Program-made: the position numbers and the translations under genes
Part shown: positions 30,701-42,601 of the stretch, piece by piece
How positions within the stretch are numbered: position 1 is the first letter of the stretch
Layout: each line of letters begins with the position of its first letter
Assembly (NCBI GenBank): GCA_040954595.2
Contig: CM082586.2
Span: 5,394,001 to 5,458,000 of the forward strand
Direction of reading: 5' to 3'
DNA: 64,000 bases
From: Balanoglossus misakiensis
Lineage: Eukaryota; Hemichordata
The notes under the pieces: model-generated
Told to the model about the DNA's origin: nothing
What the model saw: only the letters and a program-made list of their open reading frames with translations
Databases searched by the model: none

Positions 30701-32179
30701 GTGGAGACTTATGTATCACCACACCTGACCTATACCAGCTCCATTTACCATGTTGTGGAGTGTCCATGGTTGAAAAAAAAGCAGACTTGAGGGGACCACA
30801 AGTAACATTTACTGGCTAAATGTCACGAAGTCACACTTAAGGGGCATATATCATGCACAGCAGATCTTTGGTTTCCCAATAGACAGTTCTATGCACTGAC
30901 AAAAGAATTACCCATGGGCCTTTAACATTTTGCAAGTGGCATCTAATTCCACAGAAGGAACATTCAATCCATTTGGTATCACTCCATCGATTCTACAGTC
31001 AACTTTTTTTATAGAATTTCTGCCATCATCTTTTAAGCTTACATAGCCATGTCCTTCTAGATGATCCTTGTCCAGAGCCAAAAAGTCAGGTTTGGTAAAA
31101 AACAAAGTGCCGTCAAAAGATAACATTATGTACCCTTCGAATGGCAAACGTCTAGATACTTGAAACGCTACGGTTGTTATCTGGCTCAGGTACGGTTGCT
31201 CTAGGTGCCGTGAGAATGCTGTAGAGTTAAGAGTAACCACTTCACTGCGTCCTACATCGGCTCAACTGAGGTCAATGTAGCGCCGTCTCACAACTATAGT
31301 TACCTAGCGATCGGTCAAGTATTTTGTTTTTATCCAGTTCTTTTCGGGCTTTATTGTTATGTACTTCTGTCTATTGTTTCTGACTCGGAGATCAATCTTC
31401 AGTTGTCCGATTCACTTCAATAAAATTGAGTTCCTTTGGGGGTGTATGGGAGCTCAGTCCTGTACAAGAGGTATGCAGTAAAACCTGTCTAAACTGAATC
31501 TTGTCTAACATGAATCTCGTCTATATCGAACACTTTTCCCCATCTCTTTGACTCAGAACCTCATCTCAAGAGAACCTCTATGAATCGGACACCTCTGCTA
31601 ACTGAACATTTTCTTCATTCCCTTGGGTGCTTGGTTTAGACAGGTTTACTGTATGATGCAGGCGCAAATGGGTACCACAATTGTCTATCTCAGAAAACAC
31701 TGCACATGCACACACACCAACAAAACTCACGGTCCCATTTTCGTATGTTTGAATTAGGTCTTATACATTGTGCAGTCTGTGTCCACTTTTTTTTTGCCAG
31801 ATCAGTTTTGTGGACTTGTTTGCTCACTCGCTCACAGAATTCAATATCATTGTTCCATTTGTGAGAAAACATGCATGCAGTCTTAACTACTGGATGAGTC
31901 ACAATCTTGTAATCTTTGTTGGAATCAGCTGCTGGCCATTTTAATACTCATTGGTGATAGCCATCTGAAGAAGTCATTTCCTGGGACACGACTGTAGCCT
32001 GAAGTACAGTGGCTTGTTCAGGAAATCTGAGATCAAAGTGAAATCCTGAGAAATGAGTGCCCACCATGGAGCAGTGCTGTCAAGTGTGTGTGTGTGGGGG
32101 GGGGGGGGGGGGGTATCTGTTATATTAAGGTATATATGGCTGTGTGTTCAAATCCCAGACTGCAATTTCGACCATTGTC

Positions 32180-32210
<31 letters not shown>

Positions 32211-35200
32211 TGGAAAAAAAACTCGCCCCAAAAGGGTGACACACATATTGGGAAACATTGGAAGTATTATTAAGTTCCACCGACAAGTGAACAATATATT
32301 TTAACCTGTAAATATTGATTTTAACACTCTCTGAATATTCCCTACAGAATCAAGTTGAAATTCTTGAATGATGAAACGATCCATTATGGAGTTTCACGTA
32401 ATGGGAAAATCAATAATCTATTGTAATGGGTAAATATCGCTTCTTAAGCCAATTAGCAGATTTGTGGGGTCAAAAGGTCAAAGGTCGGAAGGCCAGGGAC
32501 AAGGTCCCTCATGGTGAAGTTTTGCACTTGGAATTGGATTTCTGTTAAAATTTGACTCATTCTCACCTGACTGTTAAAATAATTATTACAGGCATCCAGG
32601 ATTAGACTACCGGTAGTTTAGTATATAGGGTGAGAATTGCCATTCAGAAAAAGTAAAACTGCATGTTAAGAACACACACAGTAAATGTGATTCTGCTAAT
32701 GATGAATAACCAAAATTATATCCATTGACAAGCATGTTTATTTTAATGTCGGCAAGAATTATGATGTAGGGGAGATTTCTTTCAGTCTTGCACCAATGTT
32801 CCCCCGAAGCCAAGATAATACATCACTGACGCACGAAATTATACGTCACGTATAATTTCTTTTTTTTTTATTATCGCAAACATGCACAAAAATATAAAAA
32901 TAGCAGAGTGACGCAAAGACATTTCAAAATATCCTCTGTGTTCTAGGGGATGATAGTCACGAAGTGTCCTTCAGATCTGTAAAAAAGAAAAAGCATTGAG
33001 GGAAATCGAGGAATTTCCATTTCCATTTCCATAGCAACCAGTGGGTTCCACTTCCATGGTCATCAGTGTTTCCTGTGTGTGTTTACTTGAAACAGCCAGC
33101 AAATACAACAGAATTGCCTACTGACAGGACATATGTGCATTAACACATCTCATTTAGTTGCACCTTAGGTCCCGTTACAGTGATGAGATACATGCATCTA
33201 GCGAATTAGTATAATCCGTCACCCCTCTTGACAAGAGAATTCCGCCCGTAATGATGTGGAGCAAACGTTCAAGGATATACCTTTGAAAAAACAACCACCA
33301 AGCAACCACTGCAGGCATTTGCGTATGTACCTGGATATACATGCACACATAGAAATCACTGACATATTGAGAAAATATAATGAACCGGAATATCTGTTTT
33401 TCCGTCTATTGTGAGTTTGGGAATGAGTGAATGTCCTTGGTTTTGGACCACAGTGTGAGAGTTTGTGGGAAAAGATATTAATAAGACTTGGATGCATTAA
33501 TTGCGTTTCAGTAATTCACATCATTGCCAGTAGACTGCTTGATTGAGGTTTTGTCTCAAATCAGTACAGTTCAAATCAAACCAGGTCCCAAGAAACCAAG
33601 AAATGTTCCTGAAAAATCAATGAAAAATTTCCTATTAAATCTAGGTATTTTGAATAATTGTATGAACCCTGGTTAATGAACATAGTTGAAAGTAAAAATA
33701 TCTGTCGATTGTAAAAAAATGTGATATAGCCTGTATACTGATGGTTGACTTCATTGCATATTTATGTAAAAAATCCATTTTTTTCTGATGAAAATAAACC
33801 TCAGCAAAGATCCGGTAAAATCAGTGGGAATGTTATATCATCCTATGATTTCCTTTGATGATTTGTGCAAAAACTCGTAATGAAAGAAAATCAGTTCCTT
33901 TTGATCTGGTTCCCATGGTGATCTGAAAGCTGTACAATGATAACTGTAAAGTGAAAATTCAAAATTATTTTACTTAATCAAGGTCCATTTGCCTGAATGT
34001 ATATGCACCAATGAGATTATCAAGACACTGTAATGATGTAAAATGTTGAAGTGAGATTATAAAAGGCTCTGGTTTTTGGATGTGTCATATTACATGACAC
34101 AGAAGGTGCACGTTTTGATATCAGGCAAAATTTAGTATTGGGCTACGTCAAAGATTACCTTCAAGTAGTGTTAATGTAATATTGTCACAGTGATTTGATT
34201 TTCAGAATCTTGCAATTTGCAAGATAACTCAGTTCCATTGGTTTAGGGCCAAATATATCAGTAAAATATACATACTCATCTTCTGTAGAATCAATATTTT
34301 TGAATTTTTTATCACGACTAGTGTGTACAAATAGCAAAGCAATCCCAAAGTAATGATAATTTTAAAAGACATATTAACCTGTTTAACCAAGATTTAGTGA
34401 AACGTAATATGTGGATGAAACCATTTACAGTAAAAGGGGGGGGGGGGGTCAAAAGAGAAAAAATGCAGTAAATTTAAGATGACTTGAATACTGCTGAGTC
34501 AGCTTTTTTAACCAATGATAAAACCCAATTACATGCATGTAGTCCAAATTTATCATATATGCCCTGTCATTCAAAGTAGCTATGGGTTAATAAGTATCTG
34601 AGTTAATCGTATTTGATGGTTCAGACAAGTACAATGGTAATAACCGTGTTTATACAATTCGCAAGAGAGATACTTGACATTTACAAGTCAGAAAAATCCA
34701 AGTAGTAAATGAAAAAATAATATGTTGGTTTTAATGATGGCTCTCTGTGAGCTTTTAATTTTGATTGAATGTTACTCAAATCTTGGCCATAAATGAAATC
34801 ACTTGATTTTAATACAGAAATAATATTGTATATGTGAAGTGGGAGTGTGATGGCTCTCAGCAGGGGAAGGTTTAATTTTCCTGCGTTTTGAGTGCTGGGA
34901 ATGTGATACTAATAAGAGTCAGATGAATAGTTACACAGTGATTTTTTCTCTCTCCATTGAAGTTATCATTGGTTCATTGAAAGGTTTGACAAGGGAAGAC
35001 TTGATTCTTCTCTTGGGGCGAAAAATCATACATGCTCAATTGCACGTATTCAGCGACGCTGGCTCCGAATATATTTATTTTGCCTGTGGTTGGTGAGATA
35101 ATGACGTTCTGCAAGAATGATTGGCAGTCGTAAGTGGTCCTGTTAATAAACGAAATGCCAAAACACTAAGATGCACATGACAATCATACTGAAAAAAATA

Positions 35201-38200
35201 GACAAAAGTTACAGACAGTGGAATGGGGCTTCACCGGTAAACTGTCATTACTGTGAAAAGAAGTAATCCATACTACAATAATAAAATAATCTAAGACCAT
35301 ATAAAAATGTCAAAAATTATACAATACTTTGGTATCATATACCTTTGAATTGTATAAAATTGACAATTGCTATGCTAAATGTCATAATATGAAATGCTAT
35401 ACACTGTACAGAGTGACTTTTACCATAAATATTAGGTTTCTAAAGATCATTGTAGATGTTTTCAAGAAAAAGGTCAAATAGTAGGCTGTTATTGCTGGAG
35501 GGTTTTCTAAAGTAAAGTATTCAAGAATAGATTTTTCCATCAAAGAGGATGAATTCCAAATTTCACTGAATCTGATTTAAAAATCACAAAATAATAAAAA
35601 TACTGCTATATGTTGAATTGTCACCTTCACACTAATCAAAGTGTTGTGTCTAAATTTTCACATTTTCTGTTCCATCGAGTGCAAAGATGCCTTTCTTGCG
35701 ATGCCTTGAGCTCTTTAACAAAGCCTTGTATGACATTATAAAAATATATATCCATATAATCCCTTGGCCCATCTCAGTTGCAGTGAAAGATAGGAGGATG
35801 CTTGCCGATCCTTATGAAAAATAGATATTCACGTTTAGACCTGAAGTAACTCCCACTTCCCAGGCACCAGTGCGAGCAGAGATTGTTTTCACTGGATTTG
35901 TCGGAAAAACAAGACGTCATTTCCTATGCCTGACCCCATCTGTTGGCAAATGTTACAGATAGGTTCAAGGCACATTTCTGAGTGCAATGTACTGCTACCC
36001 TCATTTTAAAAAGAAGTCTTATTCATATTTTCTCGGAGAAAAACCAACGTCAGCAAAAAGAGCCTCTGGCGAAGCACACACACGACATGCAAAACAAAAT
36101 TTGCATTTGACCTCGACCCCCCCCCCCCCCTCTGAAAATGCGACTGCGCCCCCGTAACCCTCTTACCACAATGGTTCAGTCCAAACCCTTTGTTTTCTAT
36201 GGTAAGGTTGTACCTCTTTTGAGGTAACTGGGGGTGAAAGGGTTAAAATGTCGCTCCCAAGGTTGATTCCAGGAGATATGATGATCTGATATCATTCTTA
36301 CAAGCAATGTCTGTCCTTTTGATTGGGAAATGGAACACAGAAGCCAGCAGAATGTCTCGTGTAGAATTGAGCTAGTTAAAAATATGGCCTTTAAGGCAAA
36401 AATAACTCTAATTAAGGTAGTATGCACATGGAAAATAAAGTCTTAAACTTTTCATAGTTTGCTCAAGGCAACGTTAAGAATCTGTTAAATTGTAAAAAAA
36501 TAAAAAAAATGTTGTTTTTTTGCACTCTGTATCGGTAATTTTCATGTCCTGTGCTGTGCTGTGCTGTAGAAAAATAAACTTCAAATGTTACTGTACCCAA
36601 TGCTGAAAGAATTCCCAATTTCATGTATAAATTTATATTCAGGACATCCAAGTTGTATATAGGGAAGATAATTCTACCCACAGCCAGACCCTGAATGCTC
36701 CCAGTGATGTTCTACACATGCTACGGAAATGTGATTTAAAGTGTTAAACCAGGATCATGCTGGCTGTGACACTATGCTTTAATTTCCTGTCGGACGGACA
36801 GCTCAGAGAAATTATCTGATGTCTACTGTAGCCTGAATTCAAGGGATCTGATGAGCGATCATAATACTTCTTTGAAAGCATTGACAGATTTTGACACAAT
36901 GATGGGTTTAGAGGTACACGGTCAGTGACTGATGTGACGGGACATATTAAAGGTACACAGTCAGTGTCTGACCTGTGTTAAAGGTACACATTAGATCATG
37001 ATCAAATTTAAAATGTTTAATGTTTAAAAAAATCCTGCAGAAATAAAAACTCTTTGCGTAGAATCTAATTTTGATAGTGTAGATCAACACATTGAACTTC
37101 TATCTGCATTTCTACAGTATTTTTCTTGTATAATTTTTATCCATTAAAGCACACTTACTGAATGTTGTTTATGACGAACTTACACGTTATGACGAACTTA
37201 CAGACACAAGCATATAAGATCTTGATCAGTGGTGACAGGATGATACAGTTTAGGTCAAACGTACATTTTTAGAAAATACTTGTGCCAAGGGGCATATTTG
37301 GACTGACAAGACTGAAAGTTGTTGACAGATAGTGAGGATGGTACTGCAGTTAGCGCAAAATGGTTATCTTATTTATCTACTAAGATTATATTAAGATAAA
37401 CTGGGGTGTTATTTTTGGAAAATTGGTTCTGCTTTGGGGATGTAAGACTGATTTTAATATTAAAATTTGAGACATTATCTAAAAAAAATCCTCTTTCGTT
37501 TGCAGTAATTTTCCTAAATTTCTGTCAAAAAATGTTACCCCCGGAAAGCACAATGAAGATTCCATGGTATTCCTTAAGATTATCCAAGCTCCCATCTCCA
37601 CAACAACCTCCGTTTTTCCGCCTTCATGTCTGAGTTTCAAATAATGTGTGCTTTGACTCACATGCGATTTGCCATGTAAATATGAGTTTTCTGACACGCA
37701 ATTGTGGTCTCCGAGGACCACTGCTTGAAGCAGTTACGCTTTACTTACTAGATTGCTTGTGATGTGTGTGTGTACGTGTATACACTATACGTGCACATAT
37801 AGTGATGAGTTCATCCAGTCTCGTCAAATGTTTTGCCATGCTTTGTCATTATGATCTCCGGAAAATCCATTACTGGATGTTTTCCCTGCTCAGTCCAGGA
37901 AAAGAGCAAAAAGCTTTCTCTGCTTTAGTCGACTTCATATCACAAGAATTTCCCAGTGACAAACATTATCAAGCTCCATTAGGCTTTTTTGACAGGAGGG
38001 ATGTAGAAGGTTTAATATTGCAGCTGGAAATCGGGGAGATATAGGTGGTCACAAGCTACATTTGTATATGTGGAGAATATTTCAATGATTTTTCCATCAA
38101 ATAAACATTTTATACAGCCAGTAATGCATTGTTCAAAGGTGGTTAATTTCCCCCAATTTTTCCAATGAATTCACATTTGTTTAGCTAAAGTAATACAGTG

Positions 38201-41200
38201 TTCATAATTGGTGGTTACTGTCTATAGGTTGTTTAATGCAAGAAGTGCCAAAAATATTCACTTATCCTGTTGTGGAATTTTACAATATTTATATTGTCGC
38301 TTGATGCAAATCATATAACATTGCTTAATTCTTTTTTTTATTTTCAGAGGAAAAATGGGTTTGATCCATCAAAGTTCAGAGAAGCCAATGCAACTCAACC
38401 GGTAAGTGTTGCAGCTCCTGAACAGACCATTGGAAAAACATTGATTGATTGATTGATAAGTCAACTGGGTGAATGTTTGTTGTGCGGGATAAATAGAATG
38501 ATGCTGTTAGCCAAAACTAACATGTGAAAATTAGAGTAAAATTTGACATAATTAATTTTTTGGGGTGGTACACTCTAAAATCATAGTGGCACACACAGAC
38601 TTTGTAAGGTACCTTAAATCCACTGTTTAGGTTCCTATTCTACATTTTCTCCAACAAATATACATGCATTGTGTGGGTGTTTGGCAAGGACGGTGTTATC
38701 AGTGACCTAGGGGTGATCACATGTGTTTGAATGTTCAACGCGTGGCTGCAGAAAACCAATCAGATTGGACAGGTGTAATTTAAAATGCAAATCTTGGATC
38801 TTTGCAAGAATAGGGCAGATTACCTTGAGATAAATGTAAAAACAGCATGCAAGCAATTAGAAGATAACTTTGCACATGTATGCCCTGTCTGGAAAACTGC
38901 TGCAGGTTTATCAGACAATAAGTTAACTTGAAAATGTAATTTCCCGCTTGCTTCAATCAACAGTGGATAAATCGCCCAACATCAGAATCAATTTATAGTG
39001 AGAAAAGAGTGTTTTATTTGATAATGGAAGTTCATTAAATCTACACTGACGTGACATTGCATGACCGTCTCGCAATCCAGCTCCAAGATCCTAGCAATTA
39101 CTGATTCTTATTTTCTTGCGGAGGGGGTATTTCTCGATCAAAATATTGAACAAAATATGACTTGGCATTTTTTTTAAAATGCAGATATCAAGGTATTAAA
39201 TCATTGAAAGTAATCCGAGAGTGCTTTCATGCAATCATATTTGGTTTAGTAATTAATTAGCAACATTGAAGCCTGAAAATGAAATTTTGTCTGTTCACCA
39301 GAGTGTATCATCTTTATCATTATTTTTTTTTAATCAGAGCCTCATTTATCTCCAGCCTAGTTTTGTTTGAGAGTTCACACCTTCAAAGCCAGTTAACTGG
39401 ATTATAAAATCTACCTTCGGGCAGACGAAGAGATAGTCTGTCATTTTTCTTCGACATGGGAAAAGATATTGGAGAGTAATATATATATCCCGCGGTTATA
39501 CCAGATCAGATACAGGTATTATGGTGAACGTATAAGACTTGGAAGTTAAGGTGATTAGTGTTCCTGATTTATCATCTCTTAAAATCATGTTTCATTTCAA
39601 AGAAAAAAAATGCAATATTGTTGATTCAAGTCACTAGTTCAGTGGATAACTGCAGATTGTATGCGACATCCAATCTAGACAACCATATGATTATTTTAGA
39701 AATCGCAACTGCAAAACGTGAATATTTTATGAACTCAGTGGAGGGATTACAATTTGTTCTACAGATCTTTAAAGAGTAATATTGCGAGTGATTTCAAAAA
39801 CCACGCCGTCATGTAAATAATCCATTATTCAAAATTTGAATCACAAGAGGAGTTGGTTGTTGGCATATGCTTTCATAATGTTATGATATGACCTTTATAT
39901 TGAGCCCGGAGAAGATATGTATTTGCATCAAAGTATTTGTTTTAAAATATCTTCAGGACTGGTTTAAATTTTAAATTACAATACATGTACAGTACAATAT
40001 AGTGTTTCTGGCCAAACTGTTTCCTGTAGTCTCAGCCAGTGTTGTACACCTGGGCTTAATCAAGCATGAGAATTATTGATGCGAGGAATGTTTAAATATT
40101 AATTGTGATACAGAAAAGCAATTTACAGAAAAAATTAATGTTATTTCACAAATCTTGTGAGAATCATGCATAATGAATTGAAACAAACAGGAAATTTATT
40201 ACCCATCTAATATGTCCCATATAGCACTATGTTAGGACACAATTCCTATGATGATGTTTCATCGTTTGTACACACTTTAACTTCATATGTAAACACTAGA
40301 ATGCGACCAAAAACACACATTCAAAGAATTAGTCTATATTTACAGGGATTTTAAATCATTATGTTAACTGTGCCTGGCATACCTTTACTGCCATTTATTT
40401 TTTTGACCGGTTTAGTTTTTCTAATCTCAGCTGATTAATGAAACCTTCTAAGATAAAGTTTTAGTGGATTGGAAATAATAAAATTATCATGCAAAGACAA
40501 AATCTATGCAGTTGGAACCTGATCTGAAACATCGACAGTGATAAACGTCCTCTCTGTGAAAATGCATGCTATGCTGGATTTGAATTCACGTCCACAAGAT
40601 GTCTCCTCGCATATCAAACAATAAATTAAATTGACGACTGACACCTTTATGATTTGTAAAGTCCAACTCCTGCCGTTTTGTCAAGTGTGTGTACCTCTAC
40701 ACGCGAAATGGCTAGTTGTTAAGATCTCAAACTGATAAAATATTAATATCCGTAAGTGGAGTATATGAAATATTGATGTCTGGAGCAGTCGTGTAGTTCC
40801 TGGCTCTGCCATCTCACATACCTGAGTAGCGCTGTTGTTTGCGAAAATGTCAAGTGTTCTAAATTCTTATCAAACATGCGAGGAAAAAATCTTGAGTGAA
40901 AGCAGGCAGATAGCAGGGTAAATGATTGGTTGAGGTTGTCAGACAGAATTTTTTTTATACAGATCAAATGCGAGCCATGTTGAAAATATGCTTTGTTTCT
41001 CTTATCCGTTGCTCACAGAATATAAGTTGCAATCAGGGACTGTATATATAAGGGACAGGATAGGAGGATCAGCTAATGCTATCTTAGATTTTGAGCATAA
41101 CAGAATAATATTTTTGTGTGTCATGTGAACACAGGAATGTGAAATTATTAATGTGCTCAAAAAGAGTACATGGAGAGTATTTGGATGTCTCGTTTCCATG

Positions 41201-42601
41201 GACACAACCTCACTTTGATGGTTCAAAGGGAGTCACTCAAGAGGAAACTGTAAAGTAGGTGGTTAAATTGATTTCATGGAAGGGGAAAAATGGAGCTGGT
41301 TCATGGTTGGGGTAGAAGTGTTTTCTGGGAAAAGTGGTGAGTTGGTGACTGTGGTTACCCAGGCAACAGAGAAAGCACAACAAAACAAGACTGTTGCATT
41401 TGCAAGGTGAATGATTTTTCAGGCAGAATGGAATTGTTATTTTCACCTGACGAGCGTTCTTCACTCGGACAAGTTCGAAGGTTAAATCCCCTCTACGGGA
41501 AATGATAGCACAGGATGTGTGTGATGAAGAACAACATTTAAGCAATCACAGTGCAATTAGTTTTTACAGCCAGACTGCAGGTGCCTGAGTTGAATACAAA
41601 AGAAAAAAAGTTGATCTGAATGATTCATGACAGGATAGCGGCCACTTTTTGTCTCTGTTGTTCTCAGAGCAGAACGGACGCCTCCTCACCTGTCTTCCTG
41701 TGTGGTCACAAACATTTATAAAAACCTGGAATAATAATTGATTACGTTTGATAAAATTTGCTGTTATGTTGCCATGACAACCAACAATAGAGATTGTTGT
41801 CTGCACATGCACCTATCCTTAGGAGTCTTCAGATATTGGCAATTTAAGGTTTCATATACAATTAGTGTTTTTTCCAAGAATTTTTCTTCGTGCATGAAGT
41901 TCTCCCCAAATCACTTACATGTTTTCAACATGAGGTGCATGGTTTTATTTTTGTAGCCTATGAACTGCTACTTTTTGCATTATTTTCATGATTTTACTTT
42001 CAAACTTAGATTGGGCCATTTTAAATAAGCTTCCTGACAGGTATACATGACTGTATTATCAACCTCTGGTTGTGGCTGTACGTTGAAATGTGAAAAAATT
42101 AACACTGACAAATTTTCCCTTGATTTTCAGAAAAATGAGATCTACCGTGAAACAACTTACAGTGATTACAAATTAGACAAAGGTCAAGAAGAGGTCACAA
42201 ATTCTCAGGGTGTGTCGGTGACAAACTGGCGGTAAGTCCAATCATAAAAAAGAAAGAATATTTTTTTTAAAATACCTAACCTGGTTAAACAAAAATTCCA
42301 AACTGGTTTTCCAGTTCATCTTTATGTAGTTGACACAACTCTCCTTTTTCTCAATTTAAAAGAAACATACCCAAGGCACCAAGGAGTCTAGTCTTGAATT
42401 CAGATTTAATTAGGGATGATATGTCGTTTTCTCGTTCAGAGCTCTCTCAATATGTTCCATCAAACTCAAGTTTGAAATGTTGTCTTTCTTCCATACAGGA
42501 GACATCCACTTTCCGCCAAATCCAAACGATCCTTGGGATTCCATTACGATTCCTCAGAAGAACAACTCATATCCGAGATCGAACATCAATTCACCCTTTG
42601 A
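27743..42601 (+). CDS. CYS1: Cystin-like protein (N-myristoylated cilia protein family)
   Basis: Coding exons are 27743-28378, 38348-38401, 42131-42231 and 42499-42601, in phase, giving 297 aa. Vertebrate cystin is a small N-myristoylated protein of the primary cilium, linked to polycystic kidney disease in mouse. Here the N-terminus MGSGASKE fits the myristoylation rule (Gly2, Ser6, Lys7) and closely matches the cystin start MGSGSSR. The C-terminus at about 278-295 (FHYDSSEEQLISEIEHQF) matches the cystin end YDHSEEGLMASIERE. A Leu-rich helix at about 142-152 (LPDELLEQE) may correspond to the cystin LLDELL segment. The middle is polar and probably disordered. An in-frame ATG at 27695 would add 16 residues and abolish myristoylation, so 27743 is preferred. 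Intron 1 is 10 kb. Retention of intron 1 would give a short form ending at 28402. Extra small exons could be hidden in the introns. Confidence 0.8.
29145..29255. repeat. Degenerate (TACTG)n pentanucleotide repeat
   Basis: A run of diverged pentamers (TACTG, CACTG, TGCTG, TATTG) in the first intron of the cystin-like gene. Confidence 0.7.
30908..31261 (-). other. Unexplained open frame, exon-like
   Basis: An uninterrupted frame of about 117 codons on the minus strand, ending in a stop at 30908. Its composition is protein-like (for example FEGYIMLSFDGTLFFTKPDF and EGHGYVSLKDDG), which is unlike its low-complexity surroundings. It has no in-frame ATG near its upstream end. A pyrimidine-poor but possible acceptor precedes it (CTCAG or TTGAG). 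I do not recognise the family. It may be a terminal exon of an antisense gene, a relic of a gene duplication, or a transposon-derived fragment. Confidence 0.3.
31476..31651. mobile_element. MITE with pogo/Tigger-like terminal inverted repeats
   Basis: The left end CAGTAAAACCTGTCTAAAC is mirrored by GGTTTAGACAGGTTTACTG at the right end, about 175 bp apart. Both ends are flanked by TATG, which could be a 4-bp duplication or a TA duplication of the Tc1/mariner-pogo type. The interior is AT-rich and non-coding, with internal words repeating the AACTGAAT/ATGAATC theme. Confidence 0.75.
32096..32210. repeat. G18 and C30 homopolymer pair
   Basis: A run of 18 G (32096-32113) is followed 67 bases later by a run of 30 C (32181-32210). 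Both lie in cystin-like intron 1. The runs could pair with each other in single-stranded DNA or RNA or form quadruplex/i-motif structures. Run lengths may be affected by sequencing error. Confidence 0.85.
36154..36246 (-). mobile_element. TTAACCCTTTCACC element, copy in cystin-like intron 1
   Basis: Reads GTAACCCTCTTACCACAATG at the left and ends GGGGGTGAAAGGGTTAA at the right, with the shared core TTTGTTTTCTATGGTAAGGT. The length of about 93 bp matches the other copies. The terminal inverted repeats are imperfect. A poly-C run lies just upstream. Confidence 0.7.

Larger units (their letters stand above)
28379..38347 (+). other. Intron 1 of the cystin-like gene (10 kb)
   Basis: Bounded by a GTGAGT donor and a pyrimidine-tract TTTTCAG acceptor. 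It contains degenerate (TACTG)n, a pogo/Tigger-like MITE, G18 and C30 homopolymers, and one copy of the TTAACCCTTTCACC element. It also holds a minus-strand open frame at 30908-31261. No plus-strand exon in phase with the cystin-like gene was found, but small exons would be missed by eye. Confidence 0.6.

Noticed and set aside
37766-38044. 92-codon plus-strand open frame just before cystin-like exon 2
   Set aside because: It is not in a frame that splices into the cystin-like gene, begins in low-complexity sequence and shows no known motif.
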